Origin: Actinomyces naeslundii
GTDB lineage: Bacteria; Actinomycetota; Actinomycetes; Actinomycetales; Actinomycetaceae
DNA: 64,000 nucleotides
Assembly: GCF_001956585.1 (NCBI RefSeq)
Contig: NZ_MSRR01000004.1
Location: 90,737-154,736 of the forward strand
Direction: 5' to 3'
Shown here: piece after piece, positions 26,113 through 35,349 of the stretch
Layout of the letters: each line of letters begins with the position of its first letter
Numbering within the stretch: position 1 is the stretch's first letter
The notes under the pieces: generated by a model
The model's database searches: none
The model's input: only the letters and a program-made list of their open reading frames with translations
What the model was told of the DNA's origin: nothing
Made by a program: the position numbers and the translations under genes

Positions 26113-26940
26113 TCAGGATGCGGGCTTGTGGGCGACGAGGGCGATGCCGACCATGTCCTTCTCGTAGCGCTTGAAGGTGCCTGCCATCTCCTGGACGCGC
26201 CGGCGCAGCGCCTTGTCCGCGGCGACGTTGCGCGCGATCCGCAGGAAGCCTCTTACTCCCTCGTCGCGGATGTTGCGGCCGACCTTGAGCAGGGCCATGG
26301 GGGCGGTGTCGACCCAGTCGACGACGAGCCCAGCGTCCTCCATGAGCTCCTTCCAGGCAGCGGCCGTCATGGGGCGGGCGTTGACGTGGATGGAGCGGGC
26401 CAGGTCGCGGCGCAGCTGGGTGTAGTACTCCTCATCGATGTCATCGGGGGTGACGCCGAGCTCGTGGATGGCGTAGCGCCCGCCGGGGCGCAGAACACGG
26501 GCGGCCTCGGCGACGATGGCGGCCTTGCCCTTGTCCCCCTGCATGGTGAGCATGGCCTCACCGACGACAACGTCAGCGCTGGCGTCATCCAGGCCGGTGT
26601 CGGCGGCCTCGCCCTGGCGGACGGAGCCGAGGTTCCCAACGACGGCGGCTACGCGCCGGGCGGCGTCGGGGTCGCGGTCAATGGCCGTGTAGGAGGCGGG
26701 GTGGTCCTTGATGATCTCGGCGGCGGTGCGCCCCAGGCCCGGGGCGAGCTCAACGACATCGGCGTCCGCCAGGTGAGCGTGGCCGAGCATGGCGGCGGAC
26801 AGGGCGGCGCCGCCGGGGCGCAGGACGCGCTTGCCGGCACGGGCCAGGACCCAGTGACCGGGGGCGGAGGCGATGGGGCGGTCGGCATGGGGCAGCGGCA
26901 GGTCGGCAGAGGCGGTGGAGTCAGCAGGCTTCTTGCTCAT
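26113..26940 (-). CDS. Class I SAM-dependent methyltransferase
   Basis: 275-residue methyltransferase. The SAM-binding motif I is VVELAPGLGRTAAEI (~63), motif II includes the acidic IDRDPDA, and motif post-I/IV DASADVVVGEAMLTMQGD. VLRPGG occurs twice. The substrate is not identifiable; it resembles UbiE/SmtA-like proteins. The ATG is overlapped by a sequence resembling a DtxR/IdeR iron box and there is no Shine-Dalgarno, so the mRNA may be leaderless and iron-controlled. Single gene on the minus strand, convergent with sdhCAB. Confidence 0.85.
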   Translation of the reverse strand: MSKKPADSTASADLPLPHADRPIASAPGHWVLARAGKRVLRPGGAALSAAMLGHAHLADADVVELAPGLGRTAAEIIKDHPASYTAIDRDPDAARRVAAVVGNLGSVRQGEAADTGLDDASADVVVGEAMLTMQGDKGKAAIVAEAARVLRPGGRYAIHELGVTPDDIDEEYYTQLRRDLARSIHVNARPMTAAAWKELMEDAGLVVDWVDTAPMALLKVGRNIRDEGVRGFLRIARNVAADKALRRRVQEMAGTFKRYEKDMVGIALVAHKPAS

Positions 26941-26958
26941 AAGGTCAGCCTAACCATA
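26940..26958. promoter_or_regulatory. Candidate DtxR/IdeR iron box
   Basis: The 19-base site TAAGGTCAGCCTAACCATA matches the actinobacterial iron-box consensus (TWAGGTTAGSCTAACCTWA) at 17 of 19 positions by eye. It covers the presumed -10/+1 of the methyltransferase gene and touches its ATG, so Fe-bound repressor would block transcription. Confidence 0.55.
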
Positions 26959-27111
26959 GCGACTCCACCACGGACAGAGCCCGACGCCGATGACTCCATG
27001 ACGCGACCAAGACCCCTGGAAGGCCCGGGGCTCGGGAGGGGAATGTCGGCGCGGCAACCGAACTCGGCACGCACCCGTCGAGTACGACGCCACTACCGCG
27101 GCTATGAGGCG

Positions 27112-27471
27112 TTAAGGAGGATCGACGTCTTGAAGGTTGTCGAGGAAGCTCCTGATGACGTCAGCACCGCTCGAGAGCACCTCAATCTGCTCCTCGATGT
27201 CGCGGAGCCGTCTGCGTAGCTCGGGCGCAACGGAGGGGCAGGCTCTCAACTCACCGTTTTCCGTGGCACAGGGCAGCACCGTCCTGATGAGCGAAAGCGG
27301 GAATCCGGCGTGAGACAGCGCGACAATCTGGCGAGCAGCTAAAACTTCCCCTGCGCCGTAGTCGCGATAGCCATTGTCACGGCGCGTGGGCGCCAGCAGG
27401 CCCTCAGTCTCGTAATAGCGCAGCATCCGCGGGCTGGTGCCGGCGCGCCGGGCAGCCTCGGAGATGCGCAT
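27112..27471 (-). CDS. MerR-family transcriptional regulator
   Basis: 119 residues. The N-terminal winged helix is typical (RISEAARRAGTSPRMLRYYE, GYRDYGAGEV), followed by a dimerisation coiled coil (~80-110) and a short C-terminus with one or two Cys (PCATENGELRACPSV), too short for a drug-binding domain. GAGGAG precedes ATG 27471. It is divergent from the MFS gene, and a perfect dyad sits in that gene's long-spacer promoter, so it probably controls the exporter. Confidence 0.9.
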   Translation of the reverse strand: MRISEAARRAGTSPRMLRYYETEGLLAPTRRDNGYRDYGAGEVLAARQIVALSHAGFPLSLIRTVLPCATENGELRACPSVAPELRRRLRDIEEQIEVLSSGADVIRSFLDNLQDVDPP

Positions 27472-27515
27472 GCGTGACTCTCCTCAAACAGTTCAATGGA
27501 CCGCGTCAGCATCTC

Positions 27516-27546
27516 TTGACATTGACAGTTCTGTCAAGGTTTAGCG
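27516..27546 (+). promoter_or_regulatory. MerR-type promoter with operator dyad, for the MFS gene
   Basis: -35 TTGACA at 27516-27521 and a -10-like TTAGCG at 27541-27546 give a 19-bp spacer. Inside it is the perfect inverted repeat TTGACA-GTTC-TGTCAA (27522-27537). A dyad within an overlong spacer is the hallmark of MerR activation by DNA distortion. Confidence 0.65.
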
Positions 27547-27577
27547 TTGAGGCACTCTCTACGGACTGGAGATTGCT

Positions 27578-28762
27578 ATGGACCGAAAACTTTCACTACT
27601 CGGGTTCGCGGTCATGTTCCTGATCGGTTCGGACACCTTCGTCGTCGCACCACTGATGCCATCGCTGGCCAAGGCTTTCGACGTGTCGACGACGCAGAGC
27701 GGCTGGCTGGTCAGCGTCTATGCGATCGGCTACGCGCTCACCGGACTGGCGTCCGGGCCGATCTCGGACCGAGGTAACCGCCGGATCATCCTTACGCTTG
27801 GGATGGTGGTCTTCGCGTTGGCAACAGCAGCCTGTGCAGCTTCCCCTGGTTTCTGGACGATGTTCATCTTCCGTTTTATCACTGGCGGTGCCGCGGCCGT
27901 GGCCGCACCGCAAGTGTGGGCAATGATTCCTACCCTCGTCGGCCCGGATCAAAAAATCGTTCTGCGCGTCATGGGATATACGACCGCCGGGTTGTCGATC
28001 GCTCAGGTTGTCGGGGTTCCGCTCGGAAGTCTCCTCGCAATCATCAACTGGCGCATTGTCTTCCCCGTCATCGGGGTCTGCGCGTTGGCACTAACAGTCA
28101 CGCTCTGGCACCAGATCCCTGATATCCGCCCGACCGTGGCGGCTAAGAAGGTACCATACCTGACCCTGCTCCATGTGCCGCAGGCAATCACGAGATTTCT
28201 TTCCTACCTCGTGTACACCCTGGCATTCTTCACCGTATTCACCTACGCACCGACATGGCTGGAGGACGGCCTGGGCACCTCGAAGACCACCGTGGCACTC
28301 ATCGTCCTGGCCGGCGGGATCGGTAACACGATCGGCAGTCTCTTCGGCGTCCGGCTGACCGGCCGCATGACCCCAGCCCAAGCCATCTACCTGAGCGCTG
28401 CGGTGATGGGCATCGCCTACCTGACGCTCGCCGCATCCCCCGCCCCGATCTTCGTGGGCCTTGTGTTCCTGCCTCTCTTCGCCTGCGGAGGCGCAATGCT
28501 CAGCGTCCGCATGCTTCACCTGCAGCAGCTCGACAGCACAGCACGTGGCACCATCTCCACCCTCACCAGCGCGGTGATGTACATCGGGACAACGGTGGCC
28601 GGGCTTATCGGTGGTCCACTGCTCACTCTCACCGGCAACTTCGCTGCTATCGGCATCACCGCGTTCCTGTTGAGTACCGTCAGCGCACTGATGATCCGTC
28701 CAAGCCGTCTCAGAACTGAGGTCGATGATCTGACATCGATTCATCATCTCGGGGAACCATAA
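27578..28762 (+). CDS. MFS exporter, drug:H+ antiporter type
   Basis: 394-residue, 12-helix major facilitator. Motif A-like GLASGPISDRGNRRIIL lies after helix 2, and helix 5 carries a motif C-like GLSIAQVVGVPLGSLLA, which points to export. GGAG lies seven bases before ATG 27578. Controlled, by position, by the divergent MerR gene. GC content is lower than in neighbouring housekeeping genes. Its 3' end overlaps that of the WYL regulator by 19 bases, tail to tail. Substrate unknown. Confidence 0.88.
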   Translation: MDRKLSLLGFAVMFLIGSDTFVVAPLMPSLAKAFDVSTTQSGWLVSVYAIGYALTGLASGPISDRGNRRIILTLGMVVFALATAACAASPGFWTMFIFRFITGGAAAVAAPQVWAMIPTLVGPDQKIVLRVMGYTTAGLSIAQVVGVPLGSLLAIINWRIVFPVIGVCALALTVTLWHQIPDIRPTVAAKKVPYLTLLHVPQAITRFLSYLVYTLAFFTVFTYAPTWLEDGLGTSKTTVALIVLAGGIGNTIGSLFGVRLTGRMTPAQAIYLSAAVMGIAYLTLAASPAPIFVGLVFLPLFACGGAMLSVRMLHLQQLDSTARGTISTLTSAVMYIGTTVAGLIGGPLLTLTGNFAAIGITAFLLSTVSALMIRPSRLRTEVDDLTSIHHLGEP

Positions 28763-29700
28763 TGCGCAACCAGCTCTGAGCCGATACGGGCGAGTTCAGA
28801 CCGCAGGCAAGGTGGCGACAAGACGTCAATGCGGTCACCCCACCCCGCTAGCCTCTCAGCCAATCCGACTAGCATGTGGGCGCGAACTTCAACGACACTC
28901 ATATCATCCTCCTCAAGGAGAGTGAAATACCTTCCGAACTGATAACGCAGCACAGGAACGATCGATGAGTGCACCCGCAGCACCGCAGCAACCCCGGACC
29001 GCTTTCCCTCAATGACGTCAGCTTGAGCATCCCAATAGGCAGTCATATCAAAATTTTCCGGAGGGTCGAACACCTCATTCGTTTCGATGATCTCCTCAAA
29101 CCTCGATACTCGATATATCCGCATTCCACATTCACCATCAGCGATGAGGTACCAGACACCCGCCTTATTCACCAGCCCTAGAGGAAGCAGACGCCGAACA
29201 CTACACTCCCCATATTTTGACTGATAGGAGGCAACCGCCACTCGACGCTGGGCGATGACATCGCAAAGCCGGCTCAGGCCCGACGTTGCATCATCGGTCA
29301 ACTCACCCCAGGCAACACGGTCATCATGAACTGCTGTCATCAACCGTTCAGCCTCATCACGCAGAGAAGACGGCAAGGCCTGGATAAGCTTCATCGTGGG
29401 CACCTGAGTTTCCGGGTCGTTCAGTGCCGCCGTTCCTAGCATCCGCGACAGCGCTCGCGCCTCGCCCGCAGACATGCCAGTCAGATCAGTTCGAGCACCT
29501 CCGACAAGGCGCCAGCCACCGCCTCGCCCCGGCTGTGAGTAGACCGGGATTCCCGCCGTCGATAGGGCTTCGAGGTCTCGTCTGGCAGTAGCTGGCGAGA
29601 CCTCGAGCTCTGCGGCCACTTGGGAGGCAGTCATCCTCCCCCGCGATTGGAGGAGCAACACGAGGGCGATCAGACGGTCTGCACGCACACTAAAGATCAT
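28744..29700 (-). CDS. WYL-domain transcriptional regulator
   Basis: 318 residues. N-terminal DeoR/HTH_11 domain (RADRLIALVLLLQSRGRMTA, ELEVSPATARRDLEALS), then a WYL ligand-sensing domain (~135-220; RRLLPLGLVNKAGVWYLIAD) and a C-terminal WCX-like part. ATG 29700 gives the canonical start; longer in-frame readings overlap the divergent gene. No Shine-Dalgarno, so possibly leaderless. It probably controls the divergent VOC-family gene 79 bases away. GC is below the local average. Confidence 0.88.
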   Translation of the reverse strand: MIFSVRADRLIALVLLLQSRGRMTASQVAAELEVSPATARRDLEALSTAGIPVYSQPGRGGGWRLVGGARTDLTGMSAGEARALSRMLGTAALNDPETQVPTMKLIQALPSSLRDEAERLMTAVHDDRVAWGELTDDATSGLSRLCDVIAQRRVAVASYQSKYGECSVRRLLPLGLVNKAGVWYLIADGECGMRIYRVSRFEEIIETNEVFDPPENFDMTAYWDAQADVIEGKRSGVAAVLRVHSSIVPVLRYQFGRYFTLLEEDDMSVVEVRAHMLVGLAERLAGWGDRIDVLSPPCLRSELARIGSELVAHYGSPR

Positions 29701-29779
29701 CTCAGACAATGTGCGCACCGGATGAGCACTTTCAGTTCTAGGTTGAGAGCCACAAGGCATCTCACCGAAAGGACATGCC

Positions 29780-30181
29780 ATGACCATCCTGCAAGGACTC
29801 ACCACAATGGTTCTTACCGCTGACGACGTCGACGCCGCCTCTCGCTGGTACGCAGACCTACTGGGCATCACTCCGTATTACCGCAGTCCGCAAACCGGCC
29901 CTTGCGCCTACACTGAGTTCCGCATCGGTCCGGACGAGGACGAACTGGGAATAATGGATCGCTCCTTCATGACACCATCCCCGACTCCGACAACAGCACC
30001 CATCACCTACTGGCACACCGACGATATTCACACGACGTTCACCACCCTCGTCGCGCACGGGGCACATGCTCATACGCCGATCACCGAGCGTGGGGGCGGA
30101 TTCACAACAGCGTCTATCGTTGATCCATTCGGGAACGCGGTCGGCATCATGCACAGTCCCCACTGGAGGGCGCGCCACTAA
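29780..30181 (+). CDS. VOC/glyoxalase-family protein
   Basis: 133-residue vicinal-oxygen-chelate fold: MVLTADDVDAASRWYADLLG and IVDPFGNAVGIMHS flank the two beta-alpha-beta-beta-beta modules. AAAGGAC precedes ATG. Members bind metals and modify or sequester small toxic molecules (methylglyoxal, fosfomycin, bleomycin). Divergent from a WYL regulator, which suggests inducible detoxification. Substrate unknown. Confidence 0.82.
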   Translation: MTILQGLTTMVLTADDVDAASRWYADLLGITPYYRSPQTGPCAYTEFRIGPDEDELGIMDRSFMTPSPTPTTAPITYWHTDDIHTTFTTLVAHGAHAHTPITERGGGFTTASIVDPFGNAVGIMHSPHWRARH

Positions 30182-30237
30182 AGGCTGGCAACGCAACGCT
30201 TCAGCGGCCCCAACGCATATCGCGGTACGGTGTCCGC

Positions 30238-31086
30238 ATGGATCAGCGCATCATCCCTGCCATCTGGTGCAACGGCACCGCCGATGAGGCGGCCCGGTTC
30301 TACGCAGATGTCTTCCGCGAGGGCTCCGTCGTCGAGCAGGCACCTGGGCTCGCTGCCACGGTCAGCATCCATGGCTTCCGCCTCTCGCTCATCAACGGCG
30401 GCGACCAGTACGCCCCGAACCCGTCGCTCAGCTGCATCCTGAACTTCGACCCGCTCCTGTTCGGCGGTGAGGACCAGGCCCGGGCCTACCTCGATGAGCT
30501 CTACGAGCGGCTCTCCGGCGGCGGTGTGCTCATGGAGCTGGGCGAGTACCCCTTCTCTCCGCGCTACACCTGGGTTCGCGACCGCTTCGGCATGACCTGG
30601 CAACTCATGCTCACCGACCCGGCCGGCGAGCCGCGCCCCTTCATCCTGCCCTCCTTCATGTTCGGTGGAACCAACCACGCCAACGCCGAGGAGGCCACCG
30701 AGGCCTGGATCGCCCTGTTCGACGACACCCGCCGCGGGGCCCTGCGCCGCTACGAGGAGGGCGGGCCGATGGAGGCGGGGACCGTCATGTTCACCGACTT
30801 CACGCTTCACGGCACCTGGATGGCAGCCATGGACTCGGGGACCTTCCACGACTTCACCTTCACACCCGGGGTCTCCATGATCGTCTCCTGCCGGGACCAG
30901 GAGGAGATCGACCGCTACTGGGCGGGGCTGTCGGCCGTGCCCGAGGCCGAGCGCTGCGGCTGGTGCGTCGACCGCTGGGGCGTGTCCTGGCAGGTCGTCC
31001 CCCACAACATCGCCGAGCTCATGGCCGACGTCGCCGTGCGCGAGAAGATCCTGCAGATGGGCAAGATCGACCTGACCAGGCTGTAG
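30238..31086 (+). CDS. Two-domain PhnB-like VOC protein
   Basis: 282 residues made of two similar halves (residues ~1-135 and ~138-282), each of the PhnB/3-demethylubiquinone-methyltransferase-like VOC fold: IIPAIWCNGTADEAARFYADVF opens the first, and RFGMTWQLMLTD and RWGVSWQVVPHN close the halves. Common in actinobacteria and of unknown function. GC is back to the genome norm here, unlike the preceding ~3 kb. Confidence 0.8.
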   Translation: MDQRIIPAIWCNGTADEAARFYADVFREGSVVEQAPGLAATVSIHGFRLSLINGGDQYAPNPSLSCILNFDPLLFGGEDQARAYLDELYERLSGGGVLMELGEYPFSPRYTWVRDRFGMTWQLMLTDPAGEPRPFILPSFMFGGTNHANAEEATEAWIALFDDTRRGALRRYEEGGPMEAGTVMFTDFTLHGTWMAAMDSGTFHDFTFTPGVSMIVSCRDQEEIDRYWAGLSAVPEAERCGWCVDRWGVSWQVVPHNIAELMADVAVREKILQMGKIDLTRL

Positions 31087-31151
31087 GCCGCCGAGCTCAC
31101 CACGACGGTCTCGGTGACGTTCAGGCAGGTATTTCGCATCACACTTGTCAT

Positions 31152-31400
31152 GTGGAAACCATTAATGGCGTACCGGTCACCGACGAGATGATCCAAGAGT
31201 GGGCCGACGAAGCGGAACGTGGATACATCGTCGAAGTGCTGAAGAAGCGAGGACGCCGCCCTATCGGGGATGGTGCGGCGCGGGTCGTCCCAGTCCGCAT
31301 GGACGAGAGTCTGGCGGCCGCGGTCGACCAACGCGCTGAGAAGGACGGCACCAGCCGCTCCGAGATCATCCGCTCAGCCGTACGAGCATTCGTCGCCTGA
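31152..31400 (+). CDS. Ribbon-helix-helix (CopG-type) antitoxin-like protein
   Basis: 82 residues from GTG 31152. Residues ~1-35 form a charged helix (TDEMIQEWADEAERGY), followed by KKRGRRPIGDG and a ribbon-helix-helix DNA-binding domain (VVPVRMDESLAAAVDQRAEK; SRSEIIRSAVRAF). Such proteins usually autoregulate and neutralise a neighbouring toxin, but no intact toxin is next to it. No Shine-Dalgarno. The ~350 bases after it hold inverted repeats and a coding-like fragment, so the module may be decayed or the antitoxin solitary. Confidence 0.75.
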   Translation: METINGVPVTDEMIQEWADEAERGYIVEVLKKRGRRPIGDGAARVVPVRMDESLAAAVDQRAEKDGTSRSEIIRSAVRAFVA

Positions 31401-31401
31401 T

Positions 31402-31477
31402 CGACTGATGCCCAGCAGACCAGGGGGCCTGCTCCACCTCTGGAACAGGCACCCCCGATTCGGTAGAGCATCAGTCG
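31402..31477. repeat. 76-bp inverted-repeat structure after the antitoxin-like gene
   Basis: Outer arms CGACTGATGC (31402-31411) and GCATCAGTCG (31468-31477) are perfectly complementary; inside, GGGGGCCTG near 31423 can pair with CAGGCACCCCC near 31447 with two extra bases. It begins right after the antitoxin stop and could be its terminator, though no T-run follows. Confidence 0.5.
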
Positions 31478-31487
31478 GACACTCCTG

Positions 31488-31649
31488 ATGCGGTGGAGTG
31501 CTGCCCAGTGGTGGCGTTCGTATCGGCGGGAGACCCCATTCACCTTTGATGACAGCCAGCTGGCCTACGAGCGACTGGTGGCGCCCCGGAAGCAACTGAT
31601 CGACGACGTACTTCTGCATCGGGGACGTACTTCTCCCGCAAACCACTGA
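31488..31649 (+). other. 53-codon open frame, possible gene fragment
   Basis: From ATG 31488 the frame reads MRWSAAQWWRSYRR..., then FTFDDSQLAYERLVAPRKQL before a TGA inside the large inverted repeat. It looks protein-like but has no Shine-Dalgarno and no family I recognise. It might be the remnant of a toxin partner of the antitoxin-like gene or of a transposase. Confidence 0.25.
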
Positions 31650-31707
31650 GGGCGGACCTCAGTGGTTTGCGGGAGAACGCAGTTCTCGTCGGAAAAGTAC
31701 GTCCCCG
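31620..31707. repeat. Large two-tier inverted repeat
   Basis: Inner arms of 21 bp (31631-31651 and 31657-31677) are perfectly complementary around a 5-base loop. Outer arms of 13 bp (31620-31632 and 31695-31707; CGGGGACGTACTT and complement) are also perfect. The left arms are continuous, the right arms are separated by 17 bases, so the whole is a long hairpin with one bulge. GACGTACTTCT occurs again directly upstream at 31604-31614. It lies 43 bases beyond the citrate synthase stop. Confidence 0.8.
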
Positions 31708-31749
31708 GTCCGGATCACCGCGGCCGCGAGCAACCAGCGTGAGCCCGGA

Positions 31750-33165
<1,416 letters not shown>

Positions 33166-33383
33166 CATGTCTCCTGGGGCTCGGGGCCGCGCGCATCGCG
33201 ACGGCGAGGCCTGGGCCCACGGGGTTCCGGCGGACCCACCGCCCACTGTACGGGGTGCGCCGTCACGGCGTCGTTTCATGGGCCCATAACGTTGCCCCCT
33301 CCGTGGGCACCTGCCGGACTCCCGTCACCTCTTGACAAATTCATCAAGCCCTCGAGCAGTCGACCTGGTCAGATGCTCCCGGC

Positions 33384-34598
33384 TCAGCCGGCGAAGAGGG
33401 CGGCGGCCTCAGGCGAGCGCAGGCGCGCGGCGGCGGCGGCCACTCGCTCGTCGGTATCGGTCAGGCTCATGCGCACCCGCCCGGCCCCGGCCTCACCGTA
33501 GAAGTCGCCGGGGGCCACGACGATCCCCAGCTCGGCGAATGCCCCCACGAGGTCGTAGGCGCTCATCGACTCAGGCCCCCGGAGCCACAGGTACAGGCCG
33601 GCCACGGAGGCCGGGTCGTTGACGAGTCCGGCGGCGGCGGTCGCCTCGACGAGCACCTCGCGGCGCTCCCGGTAGACCTCCTTCTGCACCTCCATGTGCG
33701 CCTCGTCGCCAAGGGCGGCCACGAGGGCCGCCTGCACCGGAGTCGGCATGAGCATGCCGGTGTGCTTGCGCACCTCGGTGACGGCACCCACGAGCCGCGC
33801 GTCACCGGCAAGGAAGGCCGCCCGGTAGCCGGCCAGATTGGACTGCTTGGACAGGGAGTACAGGGCGAGCAGGCCGCTTCGTCCCGCCTCCCCTCCGACC
33901 CGGGGGTCCAGGAGACTCGGGATCGGCTCGACGTCCCACGGAGACTCCCAAGCGAGCTCGGCGTAGCACTCGTCGGAGATGACGATCGCGCCGCGTCCCC
34001 TGGCCCAGGCGACGATCCGGACCAGCTGCTCGGCGTCCAGGACGTGCCCATCGGGGTTTCCGGGGCTGTTGAGCCAGACGATAGCCACGCGCGCGTCGTC
34101 GGCGACGTCCCAGGTGGCTGGGTCGGCGTCGGTGTCCACGGGGACCGGGGTGGCACCCACGAGGCGAGCGCCGACGTCATAGGTGGGGTAGGCGGCCCGC
34201 GGGTGCAGGACGAGGTCCCCCGGTCCCACGCCCAGGTGGAGCGGCAGGAGGGCCACGGACTCCTTGGAACCGATCGTGGGGATGACCTCGGCCTCACTCA
34301 GGTCCTTCACGCCTCGGCGGCGCCCCATCCACTCGATGATGGCGGCGCGCACCACGGAGGCGCCGACCGCCGTCGGGTAGCCGGGGGCGTTGGCTGCCGC
34401 GGACAGGGCGGTTCGGGCGATCTCAGGGGTGGGGTCGACGGGCGTACCCACCGCGAGGTCGACGACGCCGTCCGGGTGCTCGGCAGCGCGCTCTCGGTAG
34501 GGGCGCAGCGAGTCCCAGGGGAAGTCGGGCAGGGCGAGGCGGCGGGGCAGGAGAGGACTGGGGAAGGTCTCAGGTGTCGCACTGGTACTCACAGGCAC
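33384..34598 (-). CDS. dapC: Succinyldiaminopimelate transaminase
   Basis: Fold-type I PLP aminotransferase of about 404 residues, actinobacterial DapC type, acting after DapD in lysine/diaminopimelate synthesis. The PLP lysine is in LYSLSKQSNLAGYRAAF; the phosphate-binding and ring residues are in WLNSPGNPDG and VISDECYAELAW. GTG 34598 is preferred because GAGGAAG lies five bases upstream; a GTG at 34631 would add 11 residues. It lies 58 bases downstream of fdxA, the same order seen in other actinobacteria, so co-transcription is likely. Confidence 0.92.
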   Translation of the reverse strand: MPVSTSATPETFPSPLLPRRLALPDFPWDSLRPYRERAAEHPDGVVDLAVGTPVDPTPEIARTALSAAANAPGYPTAVGASVVRAAIIEWMGRRRGVKDLSEAEVIPTIGSKESVALLPLHLGVGPGDLVLHPRAAYPTYDVGARLVGATPVPVDTDADPATWDVADDARVAIVWLNSPGNPDGHVLDAEQLVRIVAWARGRGAIVISDECYAELAWESPWDVEPIPSLLDPRVGGEAGRSGLLALYSLSKQSNLAGYRAAFLAGDARLVGAVTEVRKHTGMLMPTPVQAALVAALGDEAHMEVQKEVYRERREVLVEATAAAGLVNDPASVAGLYLWLRGPESMSAYDLVGAFAELGIVVAPGDFYGEAGAGRVRMSLTDTDERVAAAAARLRSPEAAALFAG

Positions 34599-34656
34599 CG
34601 ATTCTTCCTCACGCGCCAGGTACGTCTCCACCCCCGGCCGCCCCTCGCCCGTCGGC

Positions 34657-35007
34657 TCAGTAGCCGTTGGCCTCTTTCCACTCCTCGTTCTGCGGAGGCA
34701 GAGCGGCGATCATCGGGTCGTCGTAGTCCTGGACGCCGGCACCCTGGGCGCCACCGGGCGAGCCGAGCCCCTTGAGCTCGAAGAAGTCGATGTTGGCGCG
34801 GGTGTAGTCCTCCCACTCCTCTGGAACATCGTCCTCGTAGAAGATCGCCTCGGTGGGGCACACGGGCTCGCAGGCCCCGCAGTCGACGCACTCGTCAGCA
34901 TTGATGTAGAGGCTGCGTTCACCCTCGTAGATGCAGTCGACGGGACACTCGTCGACGCAAGCACGGTCCTTGACGTCGACGCAGGGCTGGGCAATGACGT
35001 ATGTCAT
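34657..35007 (-). CDS. fdxA: 7Fe-type ferredoxin
   Basis: 116 residues. Eight cysteines at 9, 17, 21, 25 and 40, 43, 46, 50 (CVDCGACEPVCP) fit the [3Fe-4S][4Fe-4S] ferredoxin of actinobacteria; an acidic C-terminal extension follows. Low-potential electron carrier for cytoplasmic redox enzymes. AAAGGA precedes ATG 35007. First gene of the fdxA-dapC pair. Confidence 0.95.
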   Translation of the reverse strand: MTYVIAQPCVDVKDRACVDECPVDCIYEGERSLYINADECVDCGACEPVCPTEAIFYEDDVPEEWEDYTRANIDFFELKGLGSPGGAQGAGVQDYDDPMIAALPPQNEEWKEANGY

Positions 35008-35220
35008 AGCAGCAGTGTCCTTTCTTCTCCGGTGGAACCTCCCGCGCGGATGGGCGGGGTCGGGGCAAGTATCGTCCTCCAGGGCCCATCGGCCCAAGCG
35101 GCGGAAGAGTGGCCGTCAGCACGCCGAAAACTCGGGGTTGTCACGCCGCGATTACGTCACTGCCCCAGCACGAATGTCACAGGTAACACCGGCTTCGGAA
35201 CGCCGGCCCATCCGCGCTCC

Positions 35221-35340
35221 CACTCCACGAGGGTGGGGGTGTACTGACCAGGGGTCATGCGTACTGCACGCACCCCCGACCTACGTGGAGTGCACCCGCG
35301 CCTGCCCGAGTGGCGCCCAACCCTCGTGCAGTACTCGGGG
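35221..35340 (-). repeat. Dispersed intergenic repeat, copy B
   Basis: Reverse complement of copy A at 8799-8919: 94 of 114 aligned positions agree without gaps by hand count. It fills the part of the 342-bp fdxA/VanW gap next to the VanW stop (35350). The conserved cores CGTGCAGTACGCA and CAGTACACCCCC are identical in both copies. The rest of the gap (35008-35220) holds the fdxA promoter region and nothing else I can identify. Confidence 0.75.
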
Positions 35341-35349
35341 ACACCCCGG

